In this document: piece by piece, positions 21,451 to 31,068 of the stretch | How positions within the stretch are numbered: the first letter of the stretch is position 1 | Layout: every line of letters begins with the position of its first letter | Assembly (NCBI RefSeq): GCF_040358255.1 | Contig: NZ_CP132938.1 | Span: 1,302,001-1,366,000 of the forward strand | Length of the DNA stretch: 64,000 nucleotides | Direction of reading: 5' to 3' | DNA from: Tunturibacter gelidoferens | GTDB taxonomy: Bacteria; Acidobacteriota; Terriglobia; Terriglobales; Acidobacteriaceae | The notes under the pieces: generated by a model | Seen by the model: only the letters and a program-made list of their open reading frames with translations | What the model was told of the DNA's origin: nothing | Databases searched by the model: none | Program-made: the position numbers and the translations under genes

Positions 21451-24400
21451 ATGAAAATTCTGCGCCACGCAACCTCTCTGTTCGCCTCGCCGGCGCAACG
21501 TGCTTCCTTCGTAGCGGCTTTATCTCTTTGTGCTGCGACAGCCTCTGCCGCGCCAGTCCATCTTCGCGTTGATCAGCGGATCAATCCGCTCGGTATCGAT
21601 TCAGCGCGTCCAACGCTGTCGTGGCAGAGTGATGCGACCACACGCAACTGGAGCCAGTCAGCTTACCGGATTCTTGTTGCCAGCTCAGCCACCACACTGC
21701 GCCAAGGGCGCGCCGATGTCTGGGACAGCGGAAAGCAGATGTCCTCAGAGTCTGTGAATGTGGCCTATGCCGGACCAGCGTTGACGTCTCACCAGCGCTG
21801 CTATTGGACGGTTCAAACCTGGGATTCTCAGGGAAAAGAGGAACGGTCTTCCGAGGTCGCATGGTGGGAGATGGGTCTGCTTCAACCCTCAGACTGGAAG
21901 GCCCAGTGGATTCGGCGCGACAATCGTGACGAGGCAGAGGTGTTGAAGGCGATCTCGTGGATCTGGATTCAAGAAGGTGATTCCGAGCGTGTCCCGCAGG
22001 GCATGGAGGCGGAGTTTCAGTACAACCTGCATCTCGACAAACTTCCGAGCGCAGCTGTTCTTCACATTTTGGCGGGTGGAATTTTTACCGCGCAGGTCAA
22101 CGGCATCGTCACAGGGCATAAGGATCAATGGGGCGCCTTCGATCGTGAAGATATTCGCGATCAACTCCACGTTGGAGACAACCAGATCGTTGTGCACATA
22201 AAGAGCCCAAAATCGAGTGAATCCAATAGAACCTTTCGCGTTGCTTTAGCTGCTGCCCTAAAGCTCACCGACGATGAAGGCGAAACAAAGTGGATTGAAA
22301 GCGACGACACTTGGCAGGCTCGGTCGATCAAGCCAGTTGAAGCAAAGGAGTGGTCTGCTGCGAAAAAGCTCGGCGCGTTTTCCGATCTCAACTTCGGCGT
22401 CGGCACAGATCGCGAATCGCGCGGACAGAATCCTACGGTGATCGACTCGAGCACCGCACTATTCCGGAAGCAGTTCACGCCGTCTCGCAAGGTAGTATCT
22501 GCCCGGCTCTATGTAACGGCTCTTGGTAGCTACCAAAGTTATGTGAATGGTAAAGAAGTGAGCAAGTTCAGGCTCACACCAGGATTTACTGACTATCGCA
22601 AGCGCGTCTTGTATCAGACCTACGACGTCACCTCTTTGCTCGTCCCCGGACACAATACGATCGCGGCGATCCTTGGGGCAGGATGGCATGGCAGTCCGCT
22701 CCTGTGGTCGGGCTCGCGCTTGTTTCCTGGTCCGGATCGTCTGCGCGCCCAGCTCGAGTTGACCTTTGCCGACGGCACTCATCAGGTCATTGCGACGGAC
22801 TCCAGCTGGGAGACGGCCGCCTCTCCGATTGTCTCTTCAGAGATCTACGGCGGAGAGGCCTACGACGCGCGGCTTGAAGTTCCGGGATGGAACACGTCGG
22901 CATCTCCCAACTCCGCTCACTGGATGCCAGTGGTCGTCGATGATGCGAACACTGGTCTTCTCGTCACTGCCCAGCCTGATACACCAGTGCAGCCTGCGCA
23001 GACGATCTCGCCCGTCGCCGTCACGATGGTCGGCTCTGGCAATACGCAGAACGCCGTCTTCGATATGGGGCAGAATATGGTCGGCGTCGCTCGCCTGCAT
23101 GTGCACGGGGCACGGGGAACTACTATCAAACTTCGCTTTGCGGAACGGCTCAATCCGGACGGTACGGTGTACACAGAAAATCTGCGTGACGCCGATGCAA
23201 CGGACTACTACACCCTCAGCGGACATGGAGACGAGGACTGGACTCCCGCCTTCACCTTTCATGGCTTTCGTTATGTGCAGGTGTCCGGCTACGGCGGCAA
23301 GCCTCCGCTGTCAGCGTTGCAAGGTCTGGTGCTCAACAGCCTTCCCGCTTCCCCGGCGATTCGTTTCGACAGCTCCAGCACGCTGCTGAACAAGATGAGC
23401 GAGCTTGGGCTGTGGGGACAGCGCGGCAACTTTGTTTCCATCCCCACCGACTGCCCGCAGCGCGACGAACGCATGGGATGGATGGGCGATGCTGGCGCCT
23501 TCTGGCGTACCGGCTCGTACAACTTCGACATCGACGCCTTCTCCCATAAGTTCATGCTCGATGTCATCGATGCGCAAAGCCCGGACGGCGCCTTCTCCAA
23601 CATCTCGCCGAATCTTTTGCAGGGAAGGGACGGCCATCCTGGCGCTCCCGGCTGGGGTGACGCGGGCGTGCTCGTTCCATACGCGACGTGGTTGCAATAC
23701 GGAGACGCTGCGGTGATCGAACGAAGCTGGCCGGACATGGAGCGGTGGATGGACTTCATCCTGCGCACGAATCCGAACTACGTTCGCGAGAAGGATCTGG
23801 GGGCGAACTTTGCCGACTGGCTCGCACCCGATCCACACACTCCCTCTGACCTCGTCGCGACCGCCTACTGGGTCATCATTGCGCGCCAGATGCAGACGAT
23901 GGCTACCGCACTCGGCCGGACCGCAGACGCAGACAAGTACGCGACACTGATCTCTCACATCCAGGATGCGTATCAGCAGAAATATGTTCAAGCCGACGGA
24001 TCGGTCGCGGGCGACACCCAGACATCGTATGTTTTGACGATGTATGCCGGACTCGCTCCGAAAGCGATGGAGAAGTCGATGACCGATCGCCTGGTGCGCG
24101 ACATTCAGGCCCATCAGACCCATCTGACGACCGGATTCCTTGGCACGCCCTTTCTGCTCTCCGTGCTTGAAGCGCAAGGCCGCTCGGATGTTGCGTACAA
24201 CCTGCTCCTGACCACCACTTATCCATCGTGGGGATACATGGTCGATAAGGGTGCAACGACGTGGTGGGAGCGCTGGAACGGAGACACAGGCGACCCTGCG
24301 ATGAACTCCTATAACCACTATGCGTTCGGCTCAGTCATGGCATGGGTCTTTCGGCGCGTGGGTGGTGTCGATGCAGACCCTGCGATGCCAGGGTTCCATC

Positions 24401-24684
24401 ATGTTCTGATCAGCCCGCATGTAGAGCCGGGTTTGTCGCATATGCACACCGAGTATGACTCCGTGTATGGAACGATCGTGACGGACTGGACGAAGAAGCC
24501 AGATGGCCAGCTTCAGTTGAGCGTCAAGATACCCGCAAATACGACGGCCACCGTCTTTCTCCCCGCCACACCGACGAGCATCGCAAAGCAGGACGGCGAC
24601 CGCATCACGACACCTTACAAAGAAGGGTCGATGGTCCGTGAGATCGGCTCAGGGAGTTACACCTTTTCGGTTGATGGCAACTGA
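21451..24684 (+). CDS. GH78 alpha-L-rhamnosidase, secreted
   Basis: 1077 residues from the ATG at 21451. The frame is open further upstream but only inside the GH127 gene. A signal peptide (about 1-33, ending ATASA) is followed by Ig-like/N-terminal sandwich modules (VDQRINPLGIDSARPTLSWQ is the typical family opening), the Bac_rhamnosid N domain (YVTALGSYQSYVNGKEV) and the (alpha/alpha)6 barrel. The family motif CPQRDERMGWMGDAG carries acidic residues D672 and E673. The C-terminal sandwich follows TTWWERWNGD. It should release terminal alpha-L-rhamnose from pectin side chains or glycosides. Start 115 bases after GH127 on the same strand; probably one transcription unit. Confidence 0.9.
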   Translation: MKILRHATSLFASPAQRASFVAALSLCAATASAAPVHLRVDQRINPLGIDSARPTLSWQSDATTRNWSQSAYRILVASSATTLRQGRADVWDSGKQMSSESVNVAYAGPALTSHQRCYWTVQTWDSQGKEERSSEVAWWEMGLLQPSDWKAQWIRRDNRDEAEVLKAISWIWIQEGDSERVPQGMEAEFQYNLHLDKLPSAAVLHILAGGIFTAQVNGIVTGHKDQWGAFDREDIRDQLHVGDNQIVVHIKSPKSSESNRTFRVALAAALKLTDDEGETKWIESDDTWQARSIKPVEAKEWSAAKKLGAFSDLNFGVGTDRESRGQNPTVIDSSTALFRKQFTPSRKVVSARLYVTALGSYQSYVNGKEVSKFRLTPGFTDYRKRVLYQTYDVTSLLVPGHNTIAAILGAGWHGSPLLWSGSRLFPGPDRLRAQLELTFADGTHQVIATDSSWETAASPIVSSEIYGGEAYDARLEVPGWNTSASPNSAHWMPVVVDDANTGLLVTAQPDTPVQPAQTISPVAVTMVGSGNTQNAVFDMGQNMVGVARLHVHGARGTTIKLRFAERLNPDGTVYTENLRDADATDYYTLSGHGDEDWTPAFTFHGFRYVQVSGYGGKPPLSALQGLVLNSLPASPAIRFDSSSTLLNKMSELGLWGQRGNFVSIPTDCPQRDERMGWMGDAGAFWRTGSYNFDIDAFSHKFMLDVIDAQSPDGAFSNISPNLLQGRDGHPGAPGWGDAGVLVPYATWLQYGDAAVIERSWPDMERWMDFILRTNPNYVREKDLGANFADWLAPDPHTPSDLVATAYWVIIARQMQTMATALGRTADADKYATLISHIQDAYQQKYVQADGSVAGDTQTSYVLTMYAGLAPKAMEKSMTDRLVRDIQAHQTHLTTGFLGTPFLLSVLEAQGRSDVAYNLLLTTTYPSWGYMVDKGATTWWERWNGDTGDPAMNSYNHYAFGSVMAWVFRRVGGVDADPAMPGFHHVLISPHVEPGLSHMHTEYDSVYGTIVTDWTKKPDGQLQLSVKIPANTTATVFLPATPTSIAKQDGDRITTPYKEGSMVREIGSGSYTFSVDGN

Positions 24685-24707
24685 GACGCTGTTGAAATAA
24701 GAGACGC

Positions 24708-24728
24708 GCGGTTGTCGTTGGCAACCGC
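24708..24728. terminator. Bidirectional hairpin between converging genes
   Basis: GCGGTTG (24708-24714) and CAACCGC (24722-24728) form a perfect 7-bp GC-rich stem with a 7-base loop between the stop of the rhamnosidase and the stop of gamma-glutamyltransferase, which converge. No clear T tract is present on either side. Confidence 0.45.
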
Positions 24729-24731
24729 TCC

Positions 24732-26510
24732 TCAATAGCCCGCGGCCTTGCCGTAGTCGCGTCGGTTATCGTGGCCACCGAGTAGTTCGTGAGTCTTCGG
24801 GTCGACTGCGATGAGCTCGCTATCGCCCCAGGTGCCGGGGTTGTGTTCATCGGCGACGGCGAGGCGGTTCACGTTGTAGCCCATTGCCTTCAGCTGCTCG
24901 GCGACCTCAGGGGAGAACTTCTTTTCCAGATCGAGACGATCCGGCAGATATTGATGATGAAAGCGCGGCGCGTCGGCAGCCTGCTGAATGTTCAGGCCAT
25001 TGTCGACGCAACTGATCAAGTTGTTGGCAACGGTTGTGATGATGGTGGATCCGCCGGGGGTGCCAAGGACATAGGCCACTCTGGCGTGTCGGAAGACGCC
25101 GCCCTTCGTTGTGACAATTGTGGGAGTCATCGCTGAGAGAGGACGCTTGCCTGGAGCGATCGAATTGGCAGGGCCTTGGATCAATCCATACATGTTGGGC
25201 ACGCCCATCTTGGAGGCGAAGTCGTCCATCTCATTATTCATAAGGAAGCCAAGGCCCTCCACCGTGACACCCGATCCAAAGGTGCCGTTGAGTGTGTAAG
25301 TGTTGGAGACGGCGTTGCCGTCGGCGTCAATGATCGAGAAGTGGGTCGTCTGGGTCGATTCGTGCACCGCAGGCTGAGGTTGCGGAGGAGGCGGCATGAA
25401 GCCTGCCGGACGGATCAGATCCTTGGACGGCGTTGGGGACGCGGGTTGAATGGAGCTTCGCCACGCGGCCGCGTAGGCAGGGTTTGCCATCTCTTTGAGC
25501 GGCTGCGGCGTAAAGTCTGGATCCCCAAGATAGTCCGCGCGATCCATATAGGCGCGGCGAAAGGCTTCCGTGATGATGTGAACCTGGGGCGCAGAACGGT
25601 CGGGGCCTAGTTTTGGAAGATTGTAGGTGGAGAGGATGTTGAGGATCTCCATCAGAACGATGCCGCCGGATGAGGGTGGAGGCGCGGTGATAATTTTGTA
25701 ACCGTGGTAGGTACCTTTTATGGGTTCGCGATCCTTCACCTGGTAGGCCGCGAGGTCATCAGCAGTGATGAGACCACCACCAGACTGTTCAAACGAGGCG
25801 ATCTGTTTCGCCATCTCGCCCCTGTAGAAGTCTTCGGGATTCGCCGCGATGCGCGTGAGTGTTGCGGCAAGCAGAGGTTGCTTGAAGGTATCGCCTTCCT
25901 TATAGAAGTCGCCGTCGCGCTGGAAGATGTGGGCGGAGGTGGGAAAGCCAGAGAGCATCCTGCTATGAAGGTTTTGCGCCTCCTCTGCAGAGAGCACGTA
26001 ACCATCTGTAGCGAAGTGGATCGCCGGCGCCATGTCTTGTTGCAGGGTTAGTTTGCCGAAGTGGCTCTGCGCATAGACGAGGCCGGCGACGGTACCGGGA
26101 ACGCCGGAGGCCTTATAACCAACGGTAGAGAGGCCGGGAATGACGTTCTTCTGCTCGTCCAGGTACATGTCGCGGGTCGCAGCAGCGGGGGCCTTTTCGC
26201 GATAGTCGAGGAAGTGAGTCTGACCGTGCTTTGTCCGGATCAGCATGAAACCGCCGCCGCCGAGGTTTCCCGCCTGCGGATAAACCACGGCCAGGGTAAA
26301 GGCGACGGCGACGGCTGCGTCGATCGCGTTGCCACCTTGTTTGAGTATGGCGACGCCGGCGTCGGTAGCGTCATGGTGAATCGTGACGACCATGGCGTGT
26401 TTTGCGCGGACAGGCTCTTCGCTTGCTGGACCGCCCGTTTGCGCTGCCAGCTGATTTGCGAGGAGGGCTAGTCCGACGGTAGCTGCGAAGACGCGGGTGC
26501 CAGCGGGCAT
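24732..26510 (-). CDS. ggt: Gamma-glutamyltransferase (periplasmic)
   Basis: 592 residues with a signal peptide ending near LAAQ (24). It is synthesised as a proenzyme. The autocleavage site is Q387-T388 in ESTQTTHFSIIDADGN, which makes Thr388 the N-terminal nucleophile of the small subunit. Other family landmarks are GGNAIDAAVAVAFTLAV, NLGGGGFML, the acceptor/donor-site NTYTLNGTFGSG, the lid-loop equivalent MNNEMDDFASKMG and the GTPGGSTIITTV segment. It hydrolyses or transfers the gamma-glutamyl group of glutathione and related peptides in the periplasm. It is divergent from ispE across about 150 bases. Full length for the family. Confidence 0.95.
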   Translation of the reverse strand: MPAGTRVFAATVGLALLANQLAAQTGGPASEEPVRAKHAMVVTIHHDATDAGVAILKQGGNAIDAAVAVAFTLAVVYPQAGNLGGGGFMLIRTKHGQTHFLDYREKAPAAATRDMYLDEQKNVIPGLSTVGYKASGVPGTVAGLVYAQSHFGKLTLQQDMAPAIHFATDGYVLSAEEAQNLHSRMLSGFPTSAHIFQRDGDFYKEGDTFKQPLLAATLTRIAANPEDFYRGEMAKQIASFEQSGGGLITADDLAAYQVKDREPIKGTYHGYKIITAPPPSSGGIVLMEILNILSTYNLPKLGPDRSAPQVHIITEAFRRAYMDRADYLGDPDFTPQPLKEMANPAYAAAWRSSIQPASPTPSKDLIRPAGFMPPPPQPQPAVHESTQTTHFSIIDADGNAVSNTYTLNGTFGSGVTVEGLGFLMNNEMDDFASKMGVPNMYGLIQGPANSIAPGKRPLSAMTPTIVTTKGGVFRHARVAYVLGTPGGSTIITTVANNLISCVDNGLNIQQAADAPRFHHQYLPDRLDLEKKFSPEVAEQLKAMGYNVNRLAVADEHNPGTWGDSELIAVDPKTHELLGGHDNRRDYGKAAGY

Positions 26511-26661
26511 TCAGGGCTCCAGAAAATTTGTGGATGGGTGCTGAGTTTCAGCATAGCTGGTTCGGGATGAAGGGCGTCCGAAATAATGGCGCTCGAGTTT
26601 GACGGTTGAGATCTCAAACGAGGCGGTTCTTCGCTGTTCCGGTTGGGTAGAATCAGAGGTC

Positions 26662-27921
26662 ATGTCTACACGTGTTCGTTCGTATTCGAAGATCAATCTG
26701 GGGCTGGCGATTGGTCCGGTCCGGTCCGATGGATTTCACGGCCTTACGACGCTGTACCAGACGCTGGATCTGCATGATTTAGTCACGGTCAAGGCCAGGC
26801 GAGCGTCCGCAACCAGGATCTCGCTGATGACCAATCATCCGTTTGTTCCACGCGATGGGCGGAACACAGCCTGGCGGATGGTGGAACGGGCGCTCGCGCG
26901 GTTGGGAGTAACTGCTGAGATCGAGATCAATATAGAGAAGAGACTGCCCGTTCAGGGGGGGATGGGAGCTGGCTCAGCCAATGCCGCGGCGGCGCTGCTT
27001 GGGCTGGAGCGGGAGCTTGGCAAAGCTCTGCCAGGAGTCGAGAGGCTGAAGCTGGCAGCCGAGATCGGGTCGGATGTGCCTTTGTTTCTGCTGGGGGGGG
27101 CCGTTCTTGGGCTCGGAAGGGGAGAGCAGGTGGTGCCGATGCCGGACCTCCCAAAGACCTGGTGCGTTGTGGCGGTGCCTTCGGTGGGCGTTTCGACCCC
27201 TGCAGCGTTCAGGGAGTGGGATGCGCGACGGGCAGCGGAGGCGGCTGAAGCAAGGGAGAAGCCTTTGTCTCGGCTGGGTGAGTTACATCCGCATACCGCT
27301 GATGATAGGCCGGATAACCAGGCCGCCGAGGGCGAATTGGGGGAGGGGCATGGGGTGACGCGAGCCGTTGAGTTGACGTCCAGGCCCCAAGTTGATAAGC
27401 TACAAGAGTTGAGTCTTGCTTACTCATCCCTCTCTGCCCCAACAGGCGTAAGCCTAGCGGGAAGGACAGACGATAGTAGGCCCGGCACCTCCGGTATCGT
27501 TCGCGATCCTAGTCCCGAGAAAAAACGGGATTTGCCTGGTGAAAATCAGGCTGACGCGATGAACGATCTGGCCGAGAATACCCTTCTCGCGCTTGTCCGC
27601 ACCGGGATTGGAAGCGATGGTCTTCAGAATGATTTTGAAGAGGTCGTCTTTCCTCAGTATCCCTCCTTGCGAATAACCAAGCGTCAATTGATGGGTAGTG
27701 ATTTGGGTAGTTCTGATGTGAATCGTCCTGCGATTTACGCGGCTCTATCAGGTTCTGGCTCTGCTCTGTTTGGACTTTACCGGTCCGAGCGGGATGCAAA
27801 GGCAGCTCAACAGCGCGTCCAGTCCGCCGCGGCTTCGGCTGAAGCGGGGATTGCGGTACAGGTCTTCTTGACGGAGACCTTACCCCGGTCAGAGTACTGG
27901 AACAGAATGTTCGCGGAGTGA
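26662..27921 (+). CDS. ispE: 4-diphosphocytidyl-2-C-methyl-D-erythritol kinase with large insert
   Basis: 419 residues from the ATG at 26662 (AGAGGT just upstream); the usual length is about 280-300. This GHMP kinase of the MEP isoprenoid pathway phosphorylates CDP-methylerythritol. K11 in SYSKINLGL, the ATP loop QGGMGAGSANAAAAL (98-112), D138 in GSDVPLFLLGG and the C-terminal SGSGSALFGLY (363-373) are all present. Residues about 190-300 are a low-complexity, charged insert (AAEAAEAREKPLSR to LPGENQADAMNDL) with no counterpart in the family. The frame stays open across it, so it is either a tolerated loop or a recent insertion. It is followed by tRNA-Gln and prs, a common bacterial order. Confidence 0.92.
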   Translation: MSTRVRSYSKINLGLAIGPVRSDGFHGLTTLYQTLDLHDLVTVKARRASATRISLMTNHPFVPRDGRNTAWRMVERALARLGVTAEIEINIEKRLPVQGGMGAGSANAAAALLGLERELGKALPGVERLKLAAEIGSDVPLFLLGGAVLGLGRGEQVVPMPDLPKTWCVVAVPSVGVSTPAAFREWDARRAAEAAEAREKPLSRLGELHPHTADDRPDNQAAEGELGEGHGVTRAVELTSRPQVDKLQELSLAYSSLSAPTGVSLAGRTDDSRPGTSGIVRDPSPEKKRDLPGENQADAMNDLAENTLLALVRTGIGSDGLQNDFEEVVFPQYPSLRITKRQLMGSDLGSSDVNRPAIYAALSGSGSALFGLYRSERDAKAAQQRVQSAAASAEAGIAVQVFLTETLPRSEYWNRMFAE

Positions 27922-27963
27922 CCTCGCCGGTCAAGTAAAATCAAACTGCATCCGGCGATGTAC

Positions 27964-28037
27964 TGGGCGATCGACTAACGGTAGGTCAAGTGCCTTTGGA
28001 GCACTTTGTCTAGGTTCGAATCCTAGTCGCCCAACCA
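27964..28037 (+). tRNA. tRNA-Gln (anticodon UUG)
   Basis: Full cloverleaf: acceptor TGGGCGA (27964-27970) with TCGCCCA (28027-28033), D stem GAC/GTC, anticodon stem AGTGC/GCACT with loop CTTTGGA (anticodon TTG, reads CAA), and T arm CTAGG/CCTAG with TTCGAAT. Discriminator A and encoded CCA at 28035-28037. The U1-A72 first pair is typical of tRNA-Gln. Confidence 0.95.
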
Positions 28038-28306
28038 AACAGTCGACGCCAGATGCGATGGGACAGATTAGGGAGTCTTGTAGAGATGTTAGGCGGCAGC
28101 AACAACTTGCCGCAGGATGAAGACGATTTTGGACTCCGCGGAAAACAGCGCGGAGAAAGAAGTACGAAGTTTGAAGAACCGAAGTCTTTTAGTTTTTTTG
28201 AGTAGTCCGCAACAGGGATTTCAGAAGAAGTAACGGGGCCGCAACAAGGCCTCGCAAGACAGTGCAGCAGGAACATTCAAGGTCAACCAGCCTCGGAGGG
28301 TTTCAC

Positions 28307-29425
28307 GTGAACGAACGAAACACGACTGCGGTTCTTTCCCCTATTTCAGAGCAGGCTGAAGAGACAGAAACAATCTCTCAGCCTGCGCTAGCGCTCTCCT
28401 CTACGGCCATTCTGGACGGAAAGCAAAAAGCATCTGGAACCGACAAGACGGCCCCGGAAAAAAAGCGCTCCGGCCGGCTGGCAGATGACAAGCGCATCAA
28501 GATTTTTTGCGGGTCTTCCAACAAGCCTTTGGCCGAGGAGATCTGCAAGTTCGTCGGTGTGCCGCTGGGCGAGACCCGGTTGCAGAGATTCTCCGACGGC
28601 GAGGTTCATTTTCAGCTGCTCGAGAACGTTCGCGGTGCGGATGTCTTTCTCGTGCAGCCTACGTGTTTCCCGGTCGATCAGCACCTTGTCGAACTGCTGA
28701 TCATGATGGATGCGCTGAAGCGCGCCTCAGCCGGACGAATCACGGTTGTCATTCCCTACTATGGCTACGCCCGGCAGGACAGAAAAGACCGTCCGCGCGT
28801 CGCCATTACGTCGAAGCTGGTTGCCGATCTTCTGACCACCGCCGGTGCAAACCGTGCTTTGCTCGTCGATCTGCATGCAGCCCAGATTCAGGGATTCTTC
28901 AATATTCCGGTGGATCACCTGTTCGCCAGCCCGGTGCTGGTGAGCTACTTCCGGGAGCTTGACCTGCCCAATCTGACGGTAGTTTCGCCGGACGCAGGCG
29001 GCGTGGAGAGGGCGAGATTCTTCGCCAAGAAACTGGATGTACCGTTGGCCATCGTCGACAAGCGGCGGACCGACATCAATGTCACCGAGGTGATGAACGT
29101 GATCGGCGATGTACAGGGCCGAACGTGCTTGATCCTCGACGACATCATCGACACCGCCGGAACGCTGGTGAAGACGGTGGATGCGCTGCTGGCCGAGGGC
29201 GCCGAAAAAGTTTATGCGTGCGCGACGCATCCGGTGCTCTCGGGCCCGGCGGTCGAGCGCATCGCAGCCTCACGATTGGAGCAGCTGATCGTGACCAATA
29301 CCATCCCTCTGCGCGAAGACGCGTTGAAGGTGGAGAAGATTAAAGTGCTCTCGATTGCCGGTCTGCTTGGCCGCGCGATCGAGAGTATTCACATGGAGAC
29401 CAGCGTCAGTACGCTGTTCAACTAG
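28307..29425 (+). CDS. prs: Ribose-phosphate pyrophosphokinase with N-terminal extension
   Basis: 372 residues from the GTG at 28307, which has GGAGG (28295-28299) 7 bases upstream. It makes PRPP from ribose 5-phosphate and ATP. The core starts near KIFCGSSNKPLAEEI. The two PRT motifs are present: VVSPDAGGVERARFF and LILDDIIDTAGTLVKT (PRPP/ribose-5-P loop), plus the flexible loop RQDRKDRPR. About 60 extra N-terminal residues (Ser/Thr/Glu/Lys-rich, disordered-looking) precede the core compared with the usual 310-320-residue enzyme. The 5' region 28038-28306 has a CTCCGCG/CGCGGAG hairpin (28134-28155) that could act in the leader. Confidence 0.94.
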   Translation: MNERNTTAVLSPISEQAEETETISQPALALSSTAILDGKQKASGTDKTAPEKKRSGRLADDKRIKIFCGSSNKPLAEEICKFVGVPLGETRLQRFSDGEVHFQLLENVRGADVFLVQPTCFPVDQHLVELLIMMDALKRASAGRITVVIPYYGYARQDRKDRPRVAITSKLVADLLTTAGANRALLVDLHAAQIQGFFNIPVDHLFASPVLVSYFRELDLPNLTVVSPDAGGVERARFFAKKLDVPLAIVDKRRTDINVTEVMNVIGDVQGRTCLILDDIIDTAGTLVKTVDALLAEGAEKVYACATHPVLSGPAVERIAASRLEQLIVTNTIPLREDALKVEKIKVLSIAGLLGRAIESIHMETSVSTLFN

Positions 29426-29527
29426 GTCGCTGTAGCACTGGATCGCGGTATGAAACAGGGCGGCTTGGATTAACCCAAGTAGCAAAGGGAGCAGAGCTCA
29501 ACTCTGTGCCCGAAAGGAAGATTCATC

Positions 29528-30229
29528 ATGGCATCATCCACTATGGAAGCAGTCGTCGCGACGCCTCGCGAGGGCAAGTTTAACAAGAACGCCGCTCGTC
29601 GCGTCCGTGTCGCCGGCAAGATTCCCGCAGTCGTCTATGGCGCGGGCCAGGATGCCGTCGCCGTCGCGGTCGACCCCAAGGTCATCACCAAAATTCTGCA
29701 CTCCGACTCCGGTCATAACACGATCTTCGACCTTAACGTCGAGGGCTCCGCTGTCGTGAAGGCCATGATCGTCGACTGGCAGAACGAGCCGATCAAAGGC
29801 ACTCTCCTGCATATCGACCTGAAGCGCATCGCGATGGACAAGACAATGATCGTTTCGGTGCCGATCCAACTCGTTGGTGTTCCTGTTGGCGTCAAGTCGC
29901 AGGGTGGCATCCTCGAGCACGTAATGCGTGAAGTTGAGATCGAGTGCTTGCCCAACGATATTCCGAGCCACCTCGATGTCGATGTCTCCAACCTCGAGCT
30001 GCACGGCATCATCCACGTCTCCGATCTACCGCACTCCGGCAGCATCAAGTTCCTCGGTGACGAAAACGGAACCGTGGCGCACGTCACGATCATCAAGGAA
30101 GAGGTTGTGGCTGTCGATGCAGTGGTTGCCGCACCGGCTGAGCCAGAGGTTGCCAAGAAGGGCAAGACAGATGCAGCTGCCCCGGCCGCTGCGCCTGCTG
30201 CCGATGCCAAGGACGCGAAGAAGAAGTAG
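29528..30229 (+). CDS. rplY: 50S ribosomal protein L25 (general stress protein Ctc type)
   Basis: 233 residues: an N-terminal L25 domain binding 5S rRNA (NKNAARRVRVAGKIPAVVYG to LHIDLKRIAM), the beta-rich TL5/Ctc C-terminal domain (PIQLVGVPVGVKSQGGILEH, HVSDLPHSGSIKFLGDENG) and an Ala/Lys-rich tail. AAAGGAAG precedes the ATG. The order prs-rplY-pth is widely conserved, and pth starts 68 bases later. Confidence 0.95.
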   Translation: MASSTMEAVVATPREGKFNKNAARRVRVAGKIPAVVYGAGQDAVAVAVDPKVITKILHSDSGHNTIFDLNVEGSAVVKAMIVDWQNEPIKGTLLHIDLKRIAMDKTMIVSVPIQLVGVPVGVKSQGGILEHVMREVEIECLPNDIPSHLDVDVSNLELHGIIHVSDLPHSGSIKFLGDENGTVAHVTIIKEEVVAVDAVVAAPAEPEVAKKGKTDAAAPAAAPAADAKDAKKK

Positions 30230-30296
30230 TTTTGCGCGGCCTGCCGATTCTTTGGATCTGCGGGCCGCCTGAGTTTGCTGGAAAGGGAAACAAAGC

Positions 30297-30926
30297 GTGA
30301 AGTTGATTGTCGGTCTCGGCAACCCCGGTATCGAATATCAGTTCACGCCGCACAACGCTGGCTTTCTCGCAGTGGATCGCATCGCGGACGACTGCGGCGT
30401 GGTCCTCTCCAATCGCCGGGGACGGGCTCTCACGGCAAAGGCGAGGCTTGCAGGACACGAAGTTCTGCTAGCCAAGCCTGAGACGTATATGAATCTGAGC
30501 GGGCTTTCGGTAGCCGCGCTGGTTCAGGAGCTTGAAATTCCAATCCCGTCGGAGGACCTGATCGTCCTCTATGACGAGCTGGCATTCCCGCTGGGCAGAC
30601 TACGCATCAGCGCGAACGGCCGGGCAAACGGGCACAACGGAGTGATGTCGATCTCCGGTGCGCTCGGCACGGAAGAGTGGTTGCGCATTCGCATTGGTGT
30701 TGGGAAACCAGCGCTGGTGGATGGCAGAGAGATCAAAGCCGGCGGCAGGGATTATCTGCTGTCGCAGTTTCGCAAGCAGGAGCTTGCGGTGTTGGATGAA
30801 GTGCTCGACAGAGTGGAAGACGCTGTCGAGGCGGTGCTAACCGAAGGGGTCAGCGCTGCGATGAACAGATTCAACCGTCGGCCAGACGATCCGGAGAATG
30901 GATCGGATGCGTCGAAGGAGAAGTAA
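30297..30926 (+). CDS. pth: Peptidyl-tRNA hydrolase
   Basis: 209 residues from a GTG. It releases peptides from stalled peptidyl-tRNA. Family motifs are all present: LGNPGIEYQFTPHNAGF with the catalytic His in PHNAGF (about 20), AKPETYMNLSG (Asn substrate-binding), VLYDELAFPLGRLRI and NGHNGVMSISGALG with its conserved His/Asn. A short Asp/Glu/Lys tail is extra. It sits between rplY and the rpsF-rpsR-rplI genes. Confidence 0.95.
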   Translation: MKLIVGLGNPGIEYQFTPHNAGFLAVDRIADDCGVVLSNRRGRALTAKARLAGHEVLLAKPETYMNLSGLSVAALVQELEIPIPSEDLIVLYDELAFPLGRLRISANGRANGHNGVMSISGALGTEEWLRIRIGVGKPALVDGREIKAGGRDYLLSQFRKQELAVLDEVLDRVEDAVEAVLTEGVSAAMNRFNRRPDDPENGSDASKEK

Positions 30927-31068
30927 AGAAGCAATCGGTAGGTTGTTGTTTCGAGAAGCAGCAGCAAAGTGTTGTTACGAAACTAGACGCAGTCGAAATT
31001 CCAAACCGGGTTGGCAGAACAGACGTCAGCACGGTGCGAAGCAGAACTTCGCAGAAAGAAGTAATCGA

